Shown: one piece after another, positions 25,738 to 38,488 of the stretch
Numbering within the stretch: position 1 is the stretch's first letter
How the letters are laid out: each line of letters starts with the position of its first letter
From: Mycobacterium interjectum
Lineage (GTDB): Bacteria; Actinomycetota; Actinomycetes; Mycobacteriales; Mycobacteriaceae
Length of the DNA stretch: 64,000 bases
Assembly: GCA_002102225.1 (NCBI GenBank)
Contig: LQPB01000021.1
Span: 1-64,000, forward strand
Direction: 5' to 3'
Notes under the pieces: model-generated
What the model saw: the letters and a program-made list of their open reading frames with translations, nothing else
What the model was told of the DNA's origin: nothing
Databases searched by the model: none
Translations under genes and position numbers: made by a program

Positions 25738-27165
25738 TCACACCGGCAGCACGATCCCGGTGGCGGGGCCCAGGATGATCTGCTGGCCACCGGGGGGCAC
25801 GTAACCGCCCGTGGTCCCGTAGAGGCCGTAGAGCGGGCTGAGCGGGCCGTGCTCGGCGTAGATGTCGTTGATCCAGCCCGTGGACAGGGTGTACACGGCC
25901 TGGGTGTCCCCGCCCGGGGAGAAGGAGGTGGCCAGTTGCGAGACGAAGTCGATGACGGGTTTGTTGCCCAGCAGGGAGTCGACGTGCGAGCCGTTGACCA
26001 GCTCCACCCCGGTGAACTGGCCGGGGTAGAGACTGACCAGTTGATTTGTGGTGGCGCCGAACGCGTTCCACGCCTGCGGCGGCGAGGCCACCACATAGTC
26101 GGGGATGTTCAGCGTCTTCAGGTTGGCGATCGCCGTCGCGAAGGCCGAGGCGTCATTTGCCACGCCGTCGAACATGATGACGCCCAACAGGTGGTTGTTG
26201 GCGGTGTTGGTCCCGAGGTCGGCGACGTAATCGCCGGCGGCGAGGGTGGCCAGGCCCCCGCCGGCGGAATGCCCCGTGATCATGAAGTTTTGCGGCAGCG
26301 TGCCGTGGTATCCGGCCTGGTTCGCGCTGAGGTTCAGCGCGGTCTCGTTGCCCAGGAACAACGAGCCCACCGCCTGGTGCATCTGCGTGCCGCCCAGCCA
26401 GGCGCCCATCGGCAACGGAATCGAGGACACGGTCGGGACGACCACGATGCTGTCGGTGCCGTATGCCAGCGCGGTGGCCAAGCTCCCGTACCACCCGCCC
26501 GTTCCCAGGAAGCCGTGCTGCAGATAGATCACACCGCGGGCGTTCACCGTGCCGTCCGCCTGCGTCGGGAAGTACCAGCGCGCCGGGGCGTCGTAGCCCT
26601 GGGGTCCGACGGCAAGGTTGAGATAGGAGAAGCCCTCCCGGACCCCCGTCACCGGGCCGGGGGTTCCCGTCCCCTGATACACGCCGCCGCTCTGACTCGC
26701 GAGAGTCCCGTTGAAGAAGCCGGTGATCAGCCTGCCGAGCTGCCCGGGCCCGGTGGTCCCGGTGACGGCGGGCCCGACGGCACCTTCGCCGAAGAGGGGA
26801 TGCCCGGTCAGATAGGTGAACGGCGAAAAGAAACCCACGTCGAAGAACTGCTGCTCCAGCCCCTTGATCAGCAGCGACACATTCGTGAGCTCGCCGGCGG
26901 CGTAGCTGGCGCCCGCCGCGCCCAACGTGCCCGCGAACTGGGTGTGAAACAGCGTCGTCTGGGCGGTGAGCGCGTGAAATTCCTCGGCGAAGTCGCCGAA
27001 CAGATTCGCGATGGCCGTCGACACCTCGTCGGCGGCCGCCGCGGCGATGCCCGTCGTCGAGGGTGCCGCCGCGGCGGAGGCCCCCTTGATGGCCTCCTCG
27101 ATCCCGGTCAAATCCGCCGACGCCGCCGCAAGAGCCTCAGGTGCTGCGATCAATAACGACGGCAT
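25738..27165 (-). CDS. PE-domain protein with C-terminal alpha/beta hydrolase
   Basis: The protein has 475 residues. A PE domain (about 1-95, MPSLLIAAPEALAAASADLT) carries the YxxxE export motif (YAAGE, about 87-91). After a linker comes an alpha/beta hydrolase domain (about 150-475) with nucleophile elbow GHSAGGG, acid candidate in VIMFDGVAND and histidine candidate in NGSHVDSLLG. The PE domain should direct ESX-5 export, giving a secreted or surface esterase/lipase in the style of LipY. The start has GGGAG upstream. The expected order in M. tuberculosis puts Rv1276c directly beside Rv1277, so this gene is extra at this site. Confidence 0.88.
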   Translation of the reverse strand: MPSLLIAAPEALAAASADLTGIEEAIKGASAAAAPSTTGIAAAAADEVSTAIANLFGDFAEEFHALTAQTTLFHTQFAGTLGAAGASYAAGELTNVSLLIKGLEQQFFDVGFFSPFTYLTGHPLFGEGAVGPAVTGTTGPGQLGRLITGFFNGTLASQSGGVYQGTGTPGPVTGVREGFSYLNLAVGPQGYDAPARWYFPTQADGTVNARGVIYLQHGFLGTGGWYGSLATALAYGTDSIVVVPTVSSIPLPMGAWLGGTQMHQAVGSLFLGNETALNLSANQAGYHGTLPQNFMITGHSAGGGLATLAAGDYVADLGTNTANNHLLGVIMFDGVANDASAFATAIANLKTLNIPDYVVASPPQAWNAFGATTNQLVSLYPGQFTGVELVNGSHVDSLLGNKPVIDFVSQLATSFSPGGDTQAVYTLSTGWINDIYAEHGPLSPLYGLYGTTGGYVPPGGQQIILGPATGIVLPV

Positions 27166-27378
27166 CGGCGGCTCCCAGTCTCGGTGGAGAAATGCTAAAC
27201 GAGGTCGACCGCGCGCGGTTCGTAATGCGGGATTCAAAATAAGAGCCGTTCTCACCGCCGGTCCGGGTCGTTGCGCGGCCCACCCCAGACCTGCCGGGCA
27301 ACGTCCCGCGCCTTGTCGGCGCCCAGACCTAGACTTCGCGGTGCCCTGATAGCCACGAACTCGAAAGGGGGTCGCCGG

Positions 27379-28518
27379 ATGCGCTTCCTGCACACCGCCG
27401 ACTGGCAACTGGGCATGACGCGGCACTTCCTTGCCGGCGACGCCCAGCCGCGGTATTCGGCCGCCCGCCGCGACGCGGTGGCCGGCCTGGGCGCGCTGGC
27501 GGCCGAGGTGGGCGCCGAGTTCGTCGTGGTCGCCGGCGACGTCTTCGAACACAACCAGCTGGCCCCGCAGGTGATCGGGCAGTCCCTGGAAGCCATGCGC
27601 GCCATCGGGCTACCCGTGTACCTGCTGCCGGGCAACCACGACCCGCTCGACGCGTCGTCGGTGTACACCGGCGCGCTGTTCACCGCCGAACGTCCGGACA
27701 ACGTCACCGTGCTCGACCGGGCCGGTGTCCACGAAGTCCGGCCGGGGCTGAAGATCGTCGCCGCGCCGTGGCGATCCAAGGCCCCGACCACCGACCTGGT
27801 CGCCGAGGTCCTCGACGGCCTCACCCCGGGCCCGGCCACCCGCATCCTCGTCGCCCACGGCGGCGTCGACGTCCTCGACCCGGACCGCGACAAGCCCTCG
27901 CTGATCCGGCTCACCACGGTCGACGACGCCCTGGCCCGCGGCGCGATCCACTATGTGGCGCTGGGGGACAAGCATTCGCTCACAAAGGTCGGCGACAGCG
28001 GGCGGGTCTGGTACTCCGGCTCACCGGAGGTCACCAATTTCGACGACGTCGAATCCGACCCCGGTCACGTGCTCGTCGTCGACGTCGACGACGACGGCGT
28101 CACCGTCGAGCCGCGGCAGGTCGGGCGCTGGCGGTTCGTCACCCTGCATCGCCAGGTCGACACCAGCCGCGACATCGCCGACCTCGACATGAACCTGGAC
28201 CTGATGGCCGACAAAGAGCGGACCGTCGTGCGCTTGGCGCTGAGGGGTTCCCTGACGGTCACCGACCGTGCCGCGCTCGACGCGTGCCTGGACCGCTACG
28301 CGCGGCTGTTCGCCGACCTGCGCACCTGGGACAGCCACACCGATCTGGCGGTGGTGCCCGCCGACGGCGAGTTCACCGACCTCGGCATCGGCGGGTTCGC
28401 CGCCGCGGCCGTCGACGAGCTGGTGGCCACCGCGCGCGGGGGCGACGCAAGCGACGCCGCCGACGCCCAGGCGGCGCTGGCCCTGTTGCTGCGCCTCGCC
28501 GATCGGGGGGCCGCGTGA
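27379..28518 (+). CDS. Mre11/SbcD-like metallophosphoesterase (Rv1277-like)
   Basis: The protein has 379 residues. Calcineurin-fold motifs are present in order: HTADWQLG (motif I), GDVFEHN (motif II), LPGNHDPLD (motif III), VAHGGVD and VALGDKHS. Compared with SbcD/Mre11, several metal ligands differ: Gln replaces the DxH histidine, Glu the GDxxD aspartate, and Asp the first His of GHxH. It forms a pair with the downstream SMC-like ATPase through a 4-bp overlap. DNA end processing or repair is the likely role, but the nuclease chemistry may be altered or lost. Start ATG at 27379 has GAAAGGGGG upstream. Confidence 0.88.
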   Translation: MRFLHTADWQLGMTRHFLAGDAQPRYSAARRDAVAGLGALAAEVGAEFVVVAGDVFEHNQLAPQVIGQSLEAMRAIGLPVYLLPGNHDPLDASSVYTGALFTAERPDNVTVLDRAGVHEVRPGLKIVAAPWRSKAPTTDLVAEVLDGLTPGPATRILVAHGGVDVLDPDRDKPSLIRLTTVDDALARGAIHYVALGDKHSLTKVGDSGRVWYSGSPEVTNFDDVESDPGHVLVVDVDDDGVTVEPRQVGRWRFVTLHRQVDTSRDIADLDMNLDLMADKERTVVRLALRGSLTVTDRAALDACLDRYARLFADLRTWDSHTDLAVVPADGEFTDLGIGGFAAAAVDELVATARGGDASDAADAQAALALLLRLADRGAA

Positions 28519-31145
28519 AGCTGCACCGCCTCGCCCTGACGAACTACCGCGGCATCGCGCACCGCGAGATCGAGTTCCCCGACCACGGCGTGGTGGTGGT
28601 CAGCGGCGCCAACGAGATCGGCAAGACGTCGATGATCGAGGCGCTCGATCTGCTGCTGGAATCCCGGGACCGCTCCACCAAGAAGGAAGTCAAGCAGGTC
28701 AAGCCGACCCACAGCGACGTGGGTTCCGAGGTGAGTGCCGAAATCAGTTGCGGCCCCTACCGTTTCGTCTACCGCAAACGGTTCCACAAGAAATGCGAGA
28801 CGGAGCTGACGGTGCTCACGCCGCGCCGCGAACAGCTGACCGGCGACGAGGCCCACGACCGGGTCCGCGCGATGCTGGCCGAGACGGTGGACAACGACCT
28901 GTGGCACGCCCAGCGGGTGCTGCAGGCCACGTCGACGGCCGCGGTGGATCTGTCCGGATGCGACGCGCTGTCGCGCGCGCTCGACCTCGCGGCCTCAAAC
29001 TCCCAGGCCGCCGCCGCGCTGCAGGGCACCGAGCCGTTGCTGATCGAGCGGATCGACGCCGAGTACGGCCGCTACTTCACCCCCACGGGGCGCCCGACCG
29101 GCGAGTGGGCCGCAGCGATCAGCCGGCTGGCCGACGCGGAGGCCGCGGTGGCGCGATGCGTGGCGGCGGTGGCCGAGGTCGATGACCGGGTGCGCCGCCA
29201 CGCCGAGCTGACCGAGCAGGTGGCCGAGTTGTCGCGGCAGCGGGCCGCCGCCGGCCCCCGGCTGGTCGCCGCGCAGGCCGCCGCCGACAGCATCGCCGAA
29301 CTCACCAACCAGGCACGCGAGGCCGCGCTGGTCGCCGAGGCCGCGGCCGCGACCGGCGCCGCGTCCGCCGCCGCACACGACGGGCGCCAGCGGCTGCTCG
29401 CCGAAATCCAAAGCCGCACAGCGGCCGTCGCCACCGCCGCGGCCGAGGCGCAACGAGCCGCCGAAGCGCACGCCGCCGCCAAGGCCGAAGCCGAGGCCGC
29501 GGCCGCCGCCGCCGAGGGCGCCGCCCAGCTGCTGATCGAGCTGCAACGCCGCGCCGAAGCGGCCCGGCGCGCCGCCGATCACCTCGCGGCCCGCGAGGAG
29601 GCCGACCGGTTGGGCGCCCGGGTGGCCAAGATCGCGGCCATCGAGCGCGAGCGGGACCAACTCTGTGCGGAGCTTTCCGGCGTGACCATCACCGACGAGC
29701 TGCTGCGGCGAATCGAGGACGCGGCGGCCGCCGCCGACCGCATCGGCGGGCAGCTGGCGTCGACGTCCGCCGCGGTGGAGTTCACCGCCGTCACCGGCGT
29801 CGAGCTCGCCGCCGGCGACCAACGGGTGTCGCTGCCCGCCGGCCACAGCTGGTCGATCACGGCGACCGGCCCCACCACGGTCGAGGTGCCGGGCCTGCTG
29901 ACGGCGCGGATCACGCCCGGCGCGACCACCCTGGACATCCAGGCCAAATACGCTGCGGCACAACACGAGCTCGCCGCGGCGCTCGAGGAGGCGGGCGTGG
30001 CGGACCTGGCCGCGGCGCGATCCGCCGACCGGCGCCGCCGCGAGCTGGTCGGCCGCCGCGACCAGCTCGAGGCCACCGTGGCCGGGCTGTGCGGGGACGA
30101 ACAGGTCGATCAACTGCGGGCCCGGCTTGACCGACTGCGCGCCGATCAACCCGCCGAACCCCACCCCGTCGCGACCGACCAAGACGCCGCCCGCGCCGAG
30201 CTCGAGGCCGCCGAGGCCGCCCGCGCGGACGCGGCCGCCGAGTGCGAGGCGCGCCGCCGGGCCGCCGGCGCCGCCGACGTAGCGCTCGCCGAATCGGCCA
30301 CGCGCGCAACCGTTTCGCAGCACACGTGGGACACCCAGCGCGCCGAGCTGGACGCGGCCGCCGACCGGCTCGCCCGGGAGCGGGCGACCGTCGGCGACGA
30401 GGACCTCGCGTCGGCGGCCGACGCCGGGAACCGGGCGGCCGAGGCCGCGCAACGCCGGGTCGCCGAGCTGGCCGACGAGCTGGCGGCCGCGGCGCCCGGC
30501 GCGGTCGCCGCCGAACTGGCGGCCGCCACCGAGGCGGCCGACTCGCTGCGCGACCGCTACGAGGACGCCACGGGGGCGTTGCGCGAAATCGGCATCGAGC
30601 TCTCGGTATTCGGCACCGAGGGCCGCCAGGGCAAGCTCGACGCCGCGCAGATCGAGCGCGAGCACGCGGCCGGTGAGCACGCCCGCGTCGGCAGCCGCGC
30701 GCGGGCCGCGCAGCTGCTGCGCTCGGTGATGACCCGGCATCGCGACACCACCAGGCAGCGCTACGTCGAGCCGTACCGCACCGAACTGCAGCGGCTCGGC
30801 CGCCCGGTGTTCGGCCCCACCTTCGAGGTCGACGTCGACAGCGATCTGTGCATCCGCAGCCGCACGTTGGACGGGGTCACGGTGCCCTACGACTCGTTGT
30901 CGGGCGGGGCCAAGGAGCAACTCGGCATCCTGGCACGGCTGGCCGGGGCGGCCCTGGTCGCCAAGGAGGACAGCGTTCCGGTGGTGGTCGACGACGCCCT
31001 GGGCTTCACCGACCCCGACCGTCTGGCCAGGATGGGGCGGGTCTTCGACACCGTGGGCGCCTGCGGGCAGGTGATCGTGCTGACGTGCAGCCCCGATCGG
31101 TACGACGGCGTCACGGGCGCGCACCGCATCGACCTCAACGTTTAG
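28515..31145 (+). CDS. Rad50/SbcC/YhaN-like ATPase (Rv1278-like)
   Basis: The protein has 876 residues. Walker A is GANEIGKTS at about 33-41. A long Ala/Glu/Arg-rich coiled coil fills about 200-760. The ABC-type signature is LSGGAKEQLGIL and Walker B is PVVVDDALGFTD near the C-terminus. No CxxC zinc hook is visible in the coiled coil, and Walker B has Asp where SbcC has Glu, as in YhaN-type proteins. It should pair with the phosphoesterase whose stop it overlaps (GTGA) in an Mre11-Rad50-like DNA-processing complex. The start, GTG at 28515, gives MKLHRLALTNYRGI, a normal SMC N-terminus. Confidence 0.9.
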   Translation: MKLHRLALTNYRGIAHREIEFPDHGVVVVSGANEIGKTSMIEALDLLLESRDRSTKKEVKQVKPTHSDVGSEVSAEISCGPYRFVYRKRFHKKCETELTVLTPRREQLTGDEAHDRVRAMLAETVDNDLWHAQRVLQATSTAAVDLSGCDALSRALDLAASNSQAAAALQGTEPLLIERIDAEYGRYFTPTGRPTGEWAAAISRLADAEAAVARCVAAVAEVDDRVRRHAELTEQVAELSRQRAAAGPRLVAAQAAADSIAELTNQAREAALVAEAAAATGAASAAAHDGRQRLLAEIQSRTAAVATAAAEAQRAAEAHAAAKAEAEAAAAAAEGAAQLLIELQRRAEAARRAADHLAAREEADRLGARVAKIAAIERERDQLCAELSGVTITDELLRRIEDAAAAADRIGGQLASTSAAVEFTAVTGVELAAGDQRVSLPAGHSWSITATGPTTVEVPGLLTARITPGATTLDIQAKYAAAQHELAAALEEAGVADLAAARSADRRRRELVGRRDQLEATVAGLCGDEQVDQLRARLDRLRADQPAEPHPVATDQDAARAELEAAEAARADAAAECEARRRAAGAADVALAESATRATVSQHTWDTQRAELDAAADRLARERATVGDEDLASAADAGNRAAEAAQRRVAELADELAAAAPGAVAAELAAATEAADSLRDRYEDATGALREIGIELSVFGTEGRQGKLDAAQIEREHAAGEHARVGSRARAAQLLRSVMTRHRDTTRQRYVEPYRTELQRLGRPVFGPTFEVDVDSDLCIRSRTLDGVTVPYDSLSGGAKEQLGILARLAGAALVAKEDSVPVVVDDALGFTDPDRLARMGRVFDTVGACGQVIVLTCSPDRYDGVTGAHRIDLNV

Positions 31146-31207
31146 CATGTAGCGCTCGACGGTATTTCTCCGAAGGTGTCACCGGGAAGCGTGGCGGGCT
31201 GATCGCT

Positions 31208-32461
31208 ATGACCATGAACGCGAAACGGCGTCGGCAGCACAAAAAGCTGGCCGCATTGCCCGGGGTGCGGCCGGTGCGCCGGCCGGTCTCGCCCGCTAGC
31301 TCCGAGGAGTTCGATCTCTACTACGTGCGCAGCGGCCGCAAGTCCGCCCAGCCGTTGGTGATCATCCCCGGCGGCCCGGGGGTGGCATCGGTGCAGATGT
31401 ACCGGGGACTGCGGCGCCGGGCGGCCGCCGCCGGCCTCGACGTCATCATGGTCGAGCATCGCGGCGTCGGATTGTCGCGCCACGACGACTCGGGCGCCGA
31501 CCTGCCGCCGCGCGCGCTCACCGTGAATCAGGTCGTCGACGACGTGGCGGCGGTGCTCGACGACGCCCGCGCCGACTCGGCCGTCATCTATGGGACGTCG
31601 TACGGCACCTACATCGCGGCCGGGGTCGGCGTGCGCCATCCGGGCCGGGTTCGGGCGATGGTCCTGGATTCACCGCTGCTGTCGCGCCACGACATCGTGC
31701 TCGTGCGACGGGCGATTCGCCGGCTGCTGCTGCGGGGCGACAGCCCCGATACGGCGCCGCTGGCGCCCAAGGTCCGCAAGCTGGTGGACGCCGGGGTGAT
31801 GACGGCGGCGGCCACGCAGGTCGTCGCGACGATCTACGGCTACGGCGGCGCCCGGCTGCTCGACCGCCAACTCGATTTGCTGTTAAATAACCGAAAGTTG
31901 TTGTGGTGGGCGATATCCCAGTTCGCCACCCTGGGCAACCTGCCGTTCCGCTACGAGGAAGATCTGGTCAGCCGCATCGCCTTCCGCGAACTGGACTACG
32001 CCGCCGAGCCCGACGGCCTGCCGCTCGACCCCGCCGTCGCGGAACGCGAGGCCCGCACCCAAAAGGTCAGTTTCGAGGACGAGCCGTACGACCTGCCGGC
32101 CGAGATGCCCAATTTCAGCTGGCCCACGGCGGTGATTTCCGGCGGCCGCGATCTCATCACCCCGCCCCCGGTCGCCCAGCGGGTGGCGTCGCTCATTCCG
32201 CATGCCGAGCTCCTGAAACTTCCCACCATGGCCCACAGCGCGCTGGACTTTCGCGAACCCGCGGCGCTGGCCGTTGCCGGCGCGGTGTGTCGCGGCGAGG
32301 TCGACGGGCTGGCCGCCCAGGCCCCCGCGCTGGACGCGCTCCCGCCGCGACCCGAGATTCGCCTGCTGTGGAAGGCGATCGAGGTGGCCGCCGTCGCCGA
32401 GGGCGCCCTGCCCGCCGTGCGGGTCCCGATCCCGTCGCGGTGGCGGCTCAGTTCCGCATGA
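31208..32461 (+). CDS. Alpha/beta hydrolase, peptidase S33 (proline iminopeptidase-like)
   Basis: The protein has 417 residues. Oxyanion-hole segment IPGGPGVASVQMY, nucleophile elbow YGTSYGTYIA, acid region VISGGRDLITPPP and histidine in LPTMAHSALDF are all visible, as in S33 aminopeptidases. The N-terminus is basic (MTMNAKRRRQHKK) with no signal peptide, so it is cytoplasmic. The substrate may be a peptide or ester. In M. tuberculosis a GMC-type flavin dehydrogenase (Rv1279) is recalled at this position, so the site has been replaced. The 3' end overlaps the oppA 3' end by 14 bp. Confidence 0.87.
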   Translation: MTMNAKRRRQHKKLAALPGVRPVRRPVSPASSEEFDLYYVRSGRKSAQPLVIIPGGPGVASVQMYRGLRRRAAAAGLDVIMVEHRGVGLSRHDDSGADLPPRALTVNQVVDDVAAVLDDARADSAVIYGTSYGTYIAAGVGVRHPGRVRAMVLDSPLLSRHDIVLVRRAIRRLLLRGDSPDTAPLAPKVRKLVDAGVMTAAATQVVATIYGYGGARLLDRQLDLLLNNRKLLWWAISQFATLGNLPFRYEEDLVSRIAFRELDYAAEPDGLPLDPAVAEREARTQKVSFEDEPYDLPAEMPNFSWPTAVISGGRDLITPPPVAQRVASLIPHAELLKLPTMAHSALDFREPAALAVAGAVCRGEVDGLAAQAPALDALPPRPEIRLLWKAIEVAAVAEGALPAVRVPIPSRWRLSSA

Positions 32462-34128
32462 ATCCGATCGCGGTGTAGTTGAGGTCGGCGAGGCCGACCG
32501 CGCCGAAGTTGGCCAGCGTGCTGCGCACCGCGACGTCACCGGGGGACTGGGTCAGCGGGAGGCTGAAACCCTCGGCCCAGATGAGCTTGTCGAGGTCGTT
32601 GGCCAGTGCCCGCGCCTTGGCGGGATCAAGTTCTTCGAGCGTCCGCTCGATCGCGGCGTCGATCTCCGGGCTGCCGATCTTGCCGAAGTTGCTCGCCCCG
32701 TCGGACTGGTAGATCTGCGTCAGCGACGACAACGGGAACGCGTCGCCCAGCCAACCGAACTGCGCGATGTCGAAGGCCCCGACGTTGATGTAGTTGGTGA
32801 AGAACCCGCTGCCGGACCGCGCGACGAGTTCGAGCTTGACGCCGATCTGGGCGAGGCTGTGTTGGGCGATCTGCGCGAACGCCCGGCTGCCCTGCGCGTC
32901 GTAGAACAAGTCGCGGATGACGAGCTGGCGGCCGTTTTTCTCCCGGAACTGGCCGCCCCGCTTCCAGCCCAACTGGTCCAATTCGCGGCTCGCCGCGGCC
33001 GGGTCGTAGGGCACCATGAAGCTGTTGTCCTGGTAGCCCTCCTGCCCGGCGACGTAGATGTGGTTACCCAGCGCCACCGGGTTGTTGGTGAGCCCGTACT
33101 GGACGACCTTGGCGATGGTCTGCCGGTCGATGCCCTTGGACACGGCGACGCGCAGCGCCCTATCCTCCAGGATCGCCCCGTGGGCGCCGTTGAAGGTGAA
33201 GTGCGACCAGCTCGGCGCGGGCGCGCGCCGGATCGAAATTCCCTTGGTGCGTTGGGCGATGGTCAGCTGGTCCACCGTGCCGATGCCGGTCGCGTCGATC
33301 GTGTTGTTCTGCAGCGCCGGTAGCCGCGCCGCGTCGTCGAGCACCAGATAGGTGATGCTGTCCAGGCGCGGTCGCGCGCCCCACCATTTCGGGTTGCGGG
33401 TCAAGGTGATTCGCTGCGTGGTCCGGTCCAACGACGACACGACGAACGGACCGGCGGACGGCCCGGGCCCGTCGAGCTGGCCCTTGTTGAACACCTCGGG
33501 CGTGGCGGTCATGCTGGCCGGCAGCAGCATGCCGTTGCCGGCGAACATGCCGCGCCACTCCGCGTACGGCTTGGCGAAAGTCATGACGGCCTGCCGGTCG
33601 TCCACCCCGCGGGTGACCGACGCGACCCGGTCCGCGCCGCCGGGGCCGGCGATCTCGAACGTCTTGTCGGCGCCGGACAGCGCGTGGATCTGGCTGTCGA
33701 TGTCGCGCCAGGTGATCGGCGTGCCGTCGGACCACACGGCTTTCGGGTTGATGGTATAGGTCACCACCTGCGGGTTGGTCCCGGTGAGCTCGACGCTGGT
33801 GAAGTAGTCGGTGTCGACGGTCGTCGACCCGTCCGGGCCGATGACGAACGCGCGCGGCAGGGTCGCCTTCATCATGCCGGCGACCTCGGCCGAGTTGCCG
33901 TCGATGCTCAGGATGTTGAAGTTTGGCGGGAAGTCGCTGAGCGCCAGCCGCAGGTTTCCGCCGTCGCGCAGCGTGGCGGGATCCCTCGGGTTGACGTCGC
34001 TGGTGGTGCCGATCGAGGCGTTGTTGCCGGTCGGAGCCGCCAGGTCGATGGCCGGCGAGCACCCGGTGAGCGCCAAACCGGCGATTACCAACAGGCTCAA
34101 GACCCGCCGAGCGCCCAAGAATCCGGCT

Positions 34129-34136
<8 letters not shown>
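32448..34136 (-). CDS. oppA: Oligopeptide-binding lipoprotein OppA
   Basis: The protein has 562 residues: a type II signal peptide with lipobox LTGCS (Cys about 21), then a solute-binding protein family 5 domain over the rest. Family hallmarks include [44 protein letters not shown] and [12 protein letters not shown]. It captures peptides outside the membrane for the OppBCD importer. In M. tuberculosis the Opp system takes up peptides such as glutathione. The start, ATG at 34136, overlaps the oppD stop by 8 bp, making it the last gene of the operon. Confidence 0.93.
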
Positions 34137-35963
<1,827 letters not shown>

Positions 35964-35967
<4 letters not shown>

Positions 35968-36883
35968 CGGGCCCCGCTCCGCCCCATCCCGCTACCCGGA
36001 TCGAGAGCGTCGCGCAGCCCGTCGCCGGTCAGGTTGGCGCACACCAGGATCAGCACCAGCACCCCGGCCGGAAACAGGAACACCCACGGGAACGTGGTCG
36101 CGGATTGGGTGCCGTTGGCGATCAGCGTGCCCAGCGACACGTCGGGGGGCTGGATGCCGAAACCGAGGAAGCTCAGGCCGGTTTCGGCCAGGATGGCCGA
36201 GGCGACGTTGAGCGCGGCGTCGATGATCAGGATCGACGCCACGTTGGGCACCACGTGACCGACGATGATCCGGCGGCTGGAGACGCCCATATACCTTGCG
36301 GCGCGGATGAATTCGCGCTCGCGCAGGCTCATGGTCATGCCGCGGACCATGCGCGAGCTGATCATCCAGCCGAAGGCGGCCAGCAGCAGCACCAGCAGCA
36401 GGACGCTGGACGACTTCTTGACCCGCGGCGTGAGGATGGCGATGAGGATGAAGCTGGGCACCACCAGCAGCAGGTCGACCACCCACATCAGCACCCGGTC
36501 GCGCCAGCCGCCGAAGTAGCCGGCGATGGAACCGACGGTGGCGGCGATGCCGGTGGAGATGAAGGCCACGCAGACGCCGATCAGCATCGACTTCTGCATG
36601 CCGCGCAGGATTTGCGCGAGCAGGTCCTGGCCCATCGCGTTGGTGCCCAGCCAGTGCCGGGCGTTCGGCGGCTGCAGCAGCGCGTTGAAGTCGAGGTCGT
36701 CGTAGGAGTAAGGCAGCAGCGACGGCAGCGCATAGCAACCGATGAACAGCAGCACCAGCAGCGCCAGCGACGCCACCGCGAGGCGGTTGCGGGCGAACCT
36801 GCGCAGCACCAGGGTCCGCCGCGAGGCGAACTCCACCTCTTCCGGTGCCGAAAGCCCCTGCGCCGCAGCGGTGTCAGCGCTCG

Positions 36884-36887
<4 letters not shown>
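35964..36887 (-). CDS. oppC: Oligopeptide ABC importer permease OppC
   Basis: The protein has 307 residues. The N-terminus is cytoplasmic, the first span is about 40-60 ([19 protein letters not shown]), and the BPD-transport core has six predicted spans. The EAA-type coupling loop is visible around [27 protein letters not shown]. It is the second permease of the peptide importer. Start ATG at 36887 ([13 protein letters not shown]) overlaps the oppB stop by 4 bp and fits the family length better than the longer frame to 37025. Confidence 0.93.
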
Positions 36888-37858
<971 letters not shown>

Positions 37859-37985
37859 GCCCGCCCGTTCCGCATTGGGACAGGTTAACGAGCCCAGTCC
37901 GTCCTTGTGATCCGGCTGATTCTCATGAGTGAATTACGGGTGGCTCGTTGCTACGTTCAGGCCGCAACATCCCGAGGAGGCTTGC

Positions 37986-38477
37986 GTGACCGTAACCGAC
38001 GACTACCTGGCCAATAACGCCCAATACGCGAGCGGCTTCACGGGCCCGCTGCCGATGCCGCCAAGCAAGCACGTCGCGGTGGTGGCCTGCATGGACGCCC
38101 GGCTCGACGTCTACCGCCTGCTCGGCCTGGCCGACGGGGAGGCCCACGTCATCCGCAACGCCGGCGGCGTCGTCACCGACGACGTCATCCGCTCGCTCGC
38201 CATCAGCCAGCGGCTGCTGGGCACTCGCGAGATCATCCTGATCCACCATTCCGACTGCGGGATGCTGACGTTCACCGACGACGACTTCAAGCGCGCCATC
38301 CAGGACGAGATCGGCGTCAAGCCGCCGTGGGCGGCCGAGGCGTTCCCGGATCCGGCGGAGGACGTCCGGCAGTCGCTGCGCCGCATCGAGAACAGCCCGT
38401 TCGTGACCAAGCACGTCTCGTTGCGCGGCTTCGTCTTCGACGTCGCCACCGGCAAGCTCGAGGAAGTCACCCTCTAG
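37986..38477 (+). CDS. canA: Beta-carbonic anhydrase (Rv1284/CanA-like)
   Basis: The protein has 163 residues, starting with GTG at 37986 (VTVTDDYLANNAQYASG), with GAGGAGG seven bases upstream. The zinc ligands of beta carbonic anhydrases are visible: Cys-x-Asp-x-Arg in VACMDARLD and His-x-x-Cys in HHSDCG. It interconverts CO2 and bicarbonate in the cytoplasm. The match to M. tuberculosis Rv1284 is strong along the full length, including the C-terminal SLRGFVFDVATGKL. The longer frame from 37929 adds residues not seen in the family. Confidence 0.95.
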   Translation: MTVTDDYLANNAQYASGFTGPLPMPPSKHVAVVACMDARLDVYRLLGLADGEAHVIRNAGGVVTDDVIRSLAISQRLLGTREIILIHHSDCGMLTFTDDDFKRAIQDEIGVKPPWAAEAFPDPAEDVRQSLRRIENSPFVTKHVSLRGFVFDVATGKLEEVTL

Positions 38478-38488
38478 CTGCTCCCTTT

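Noticed and set aside
28995..31148. 717-aa minus-strand open frame
   Set aside because: Antisense to the coiled-coil ATPase gene; its Gly/Arg-rich composition mirrors the Ala/Glu codons of the real gene.
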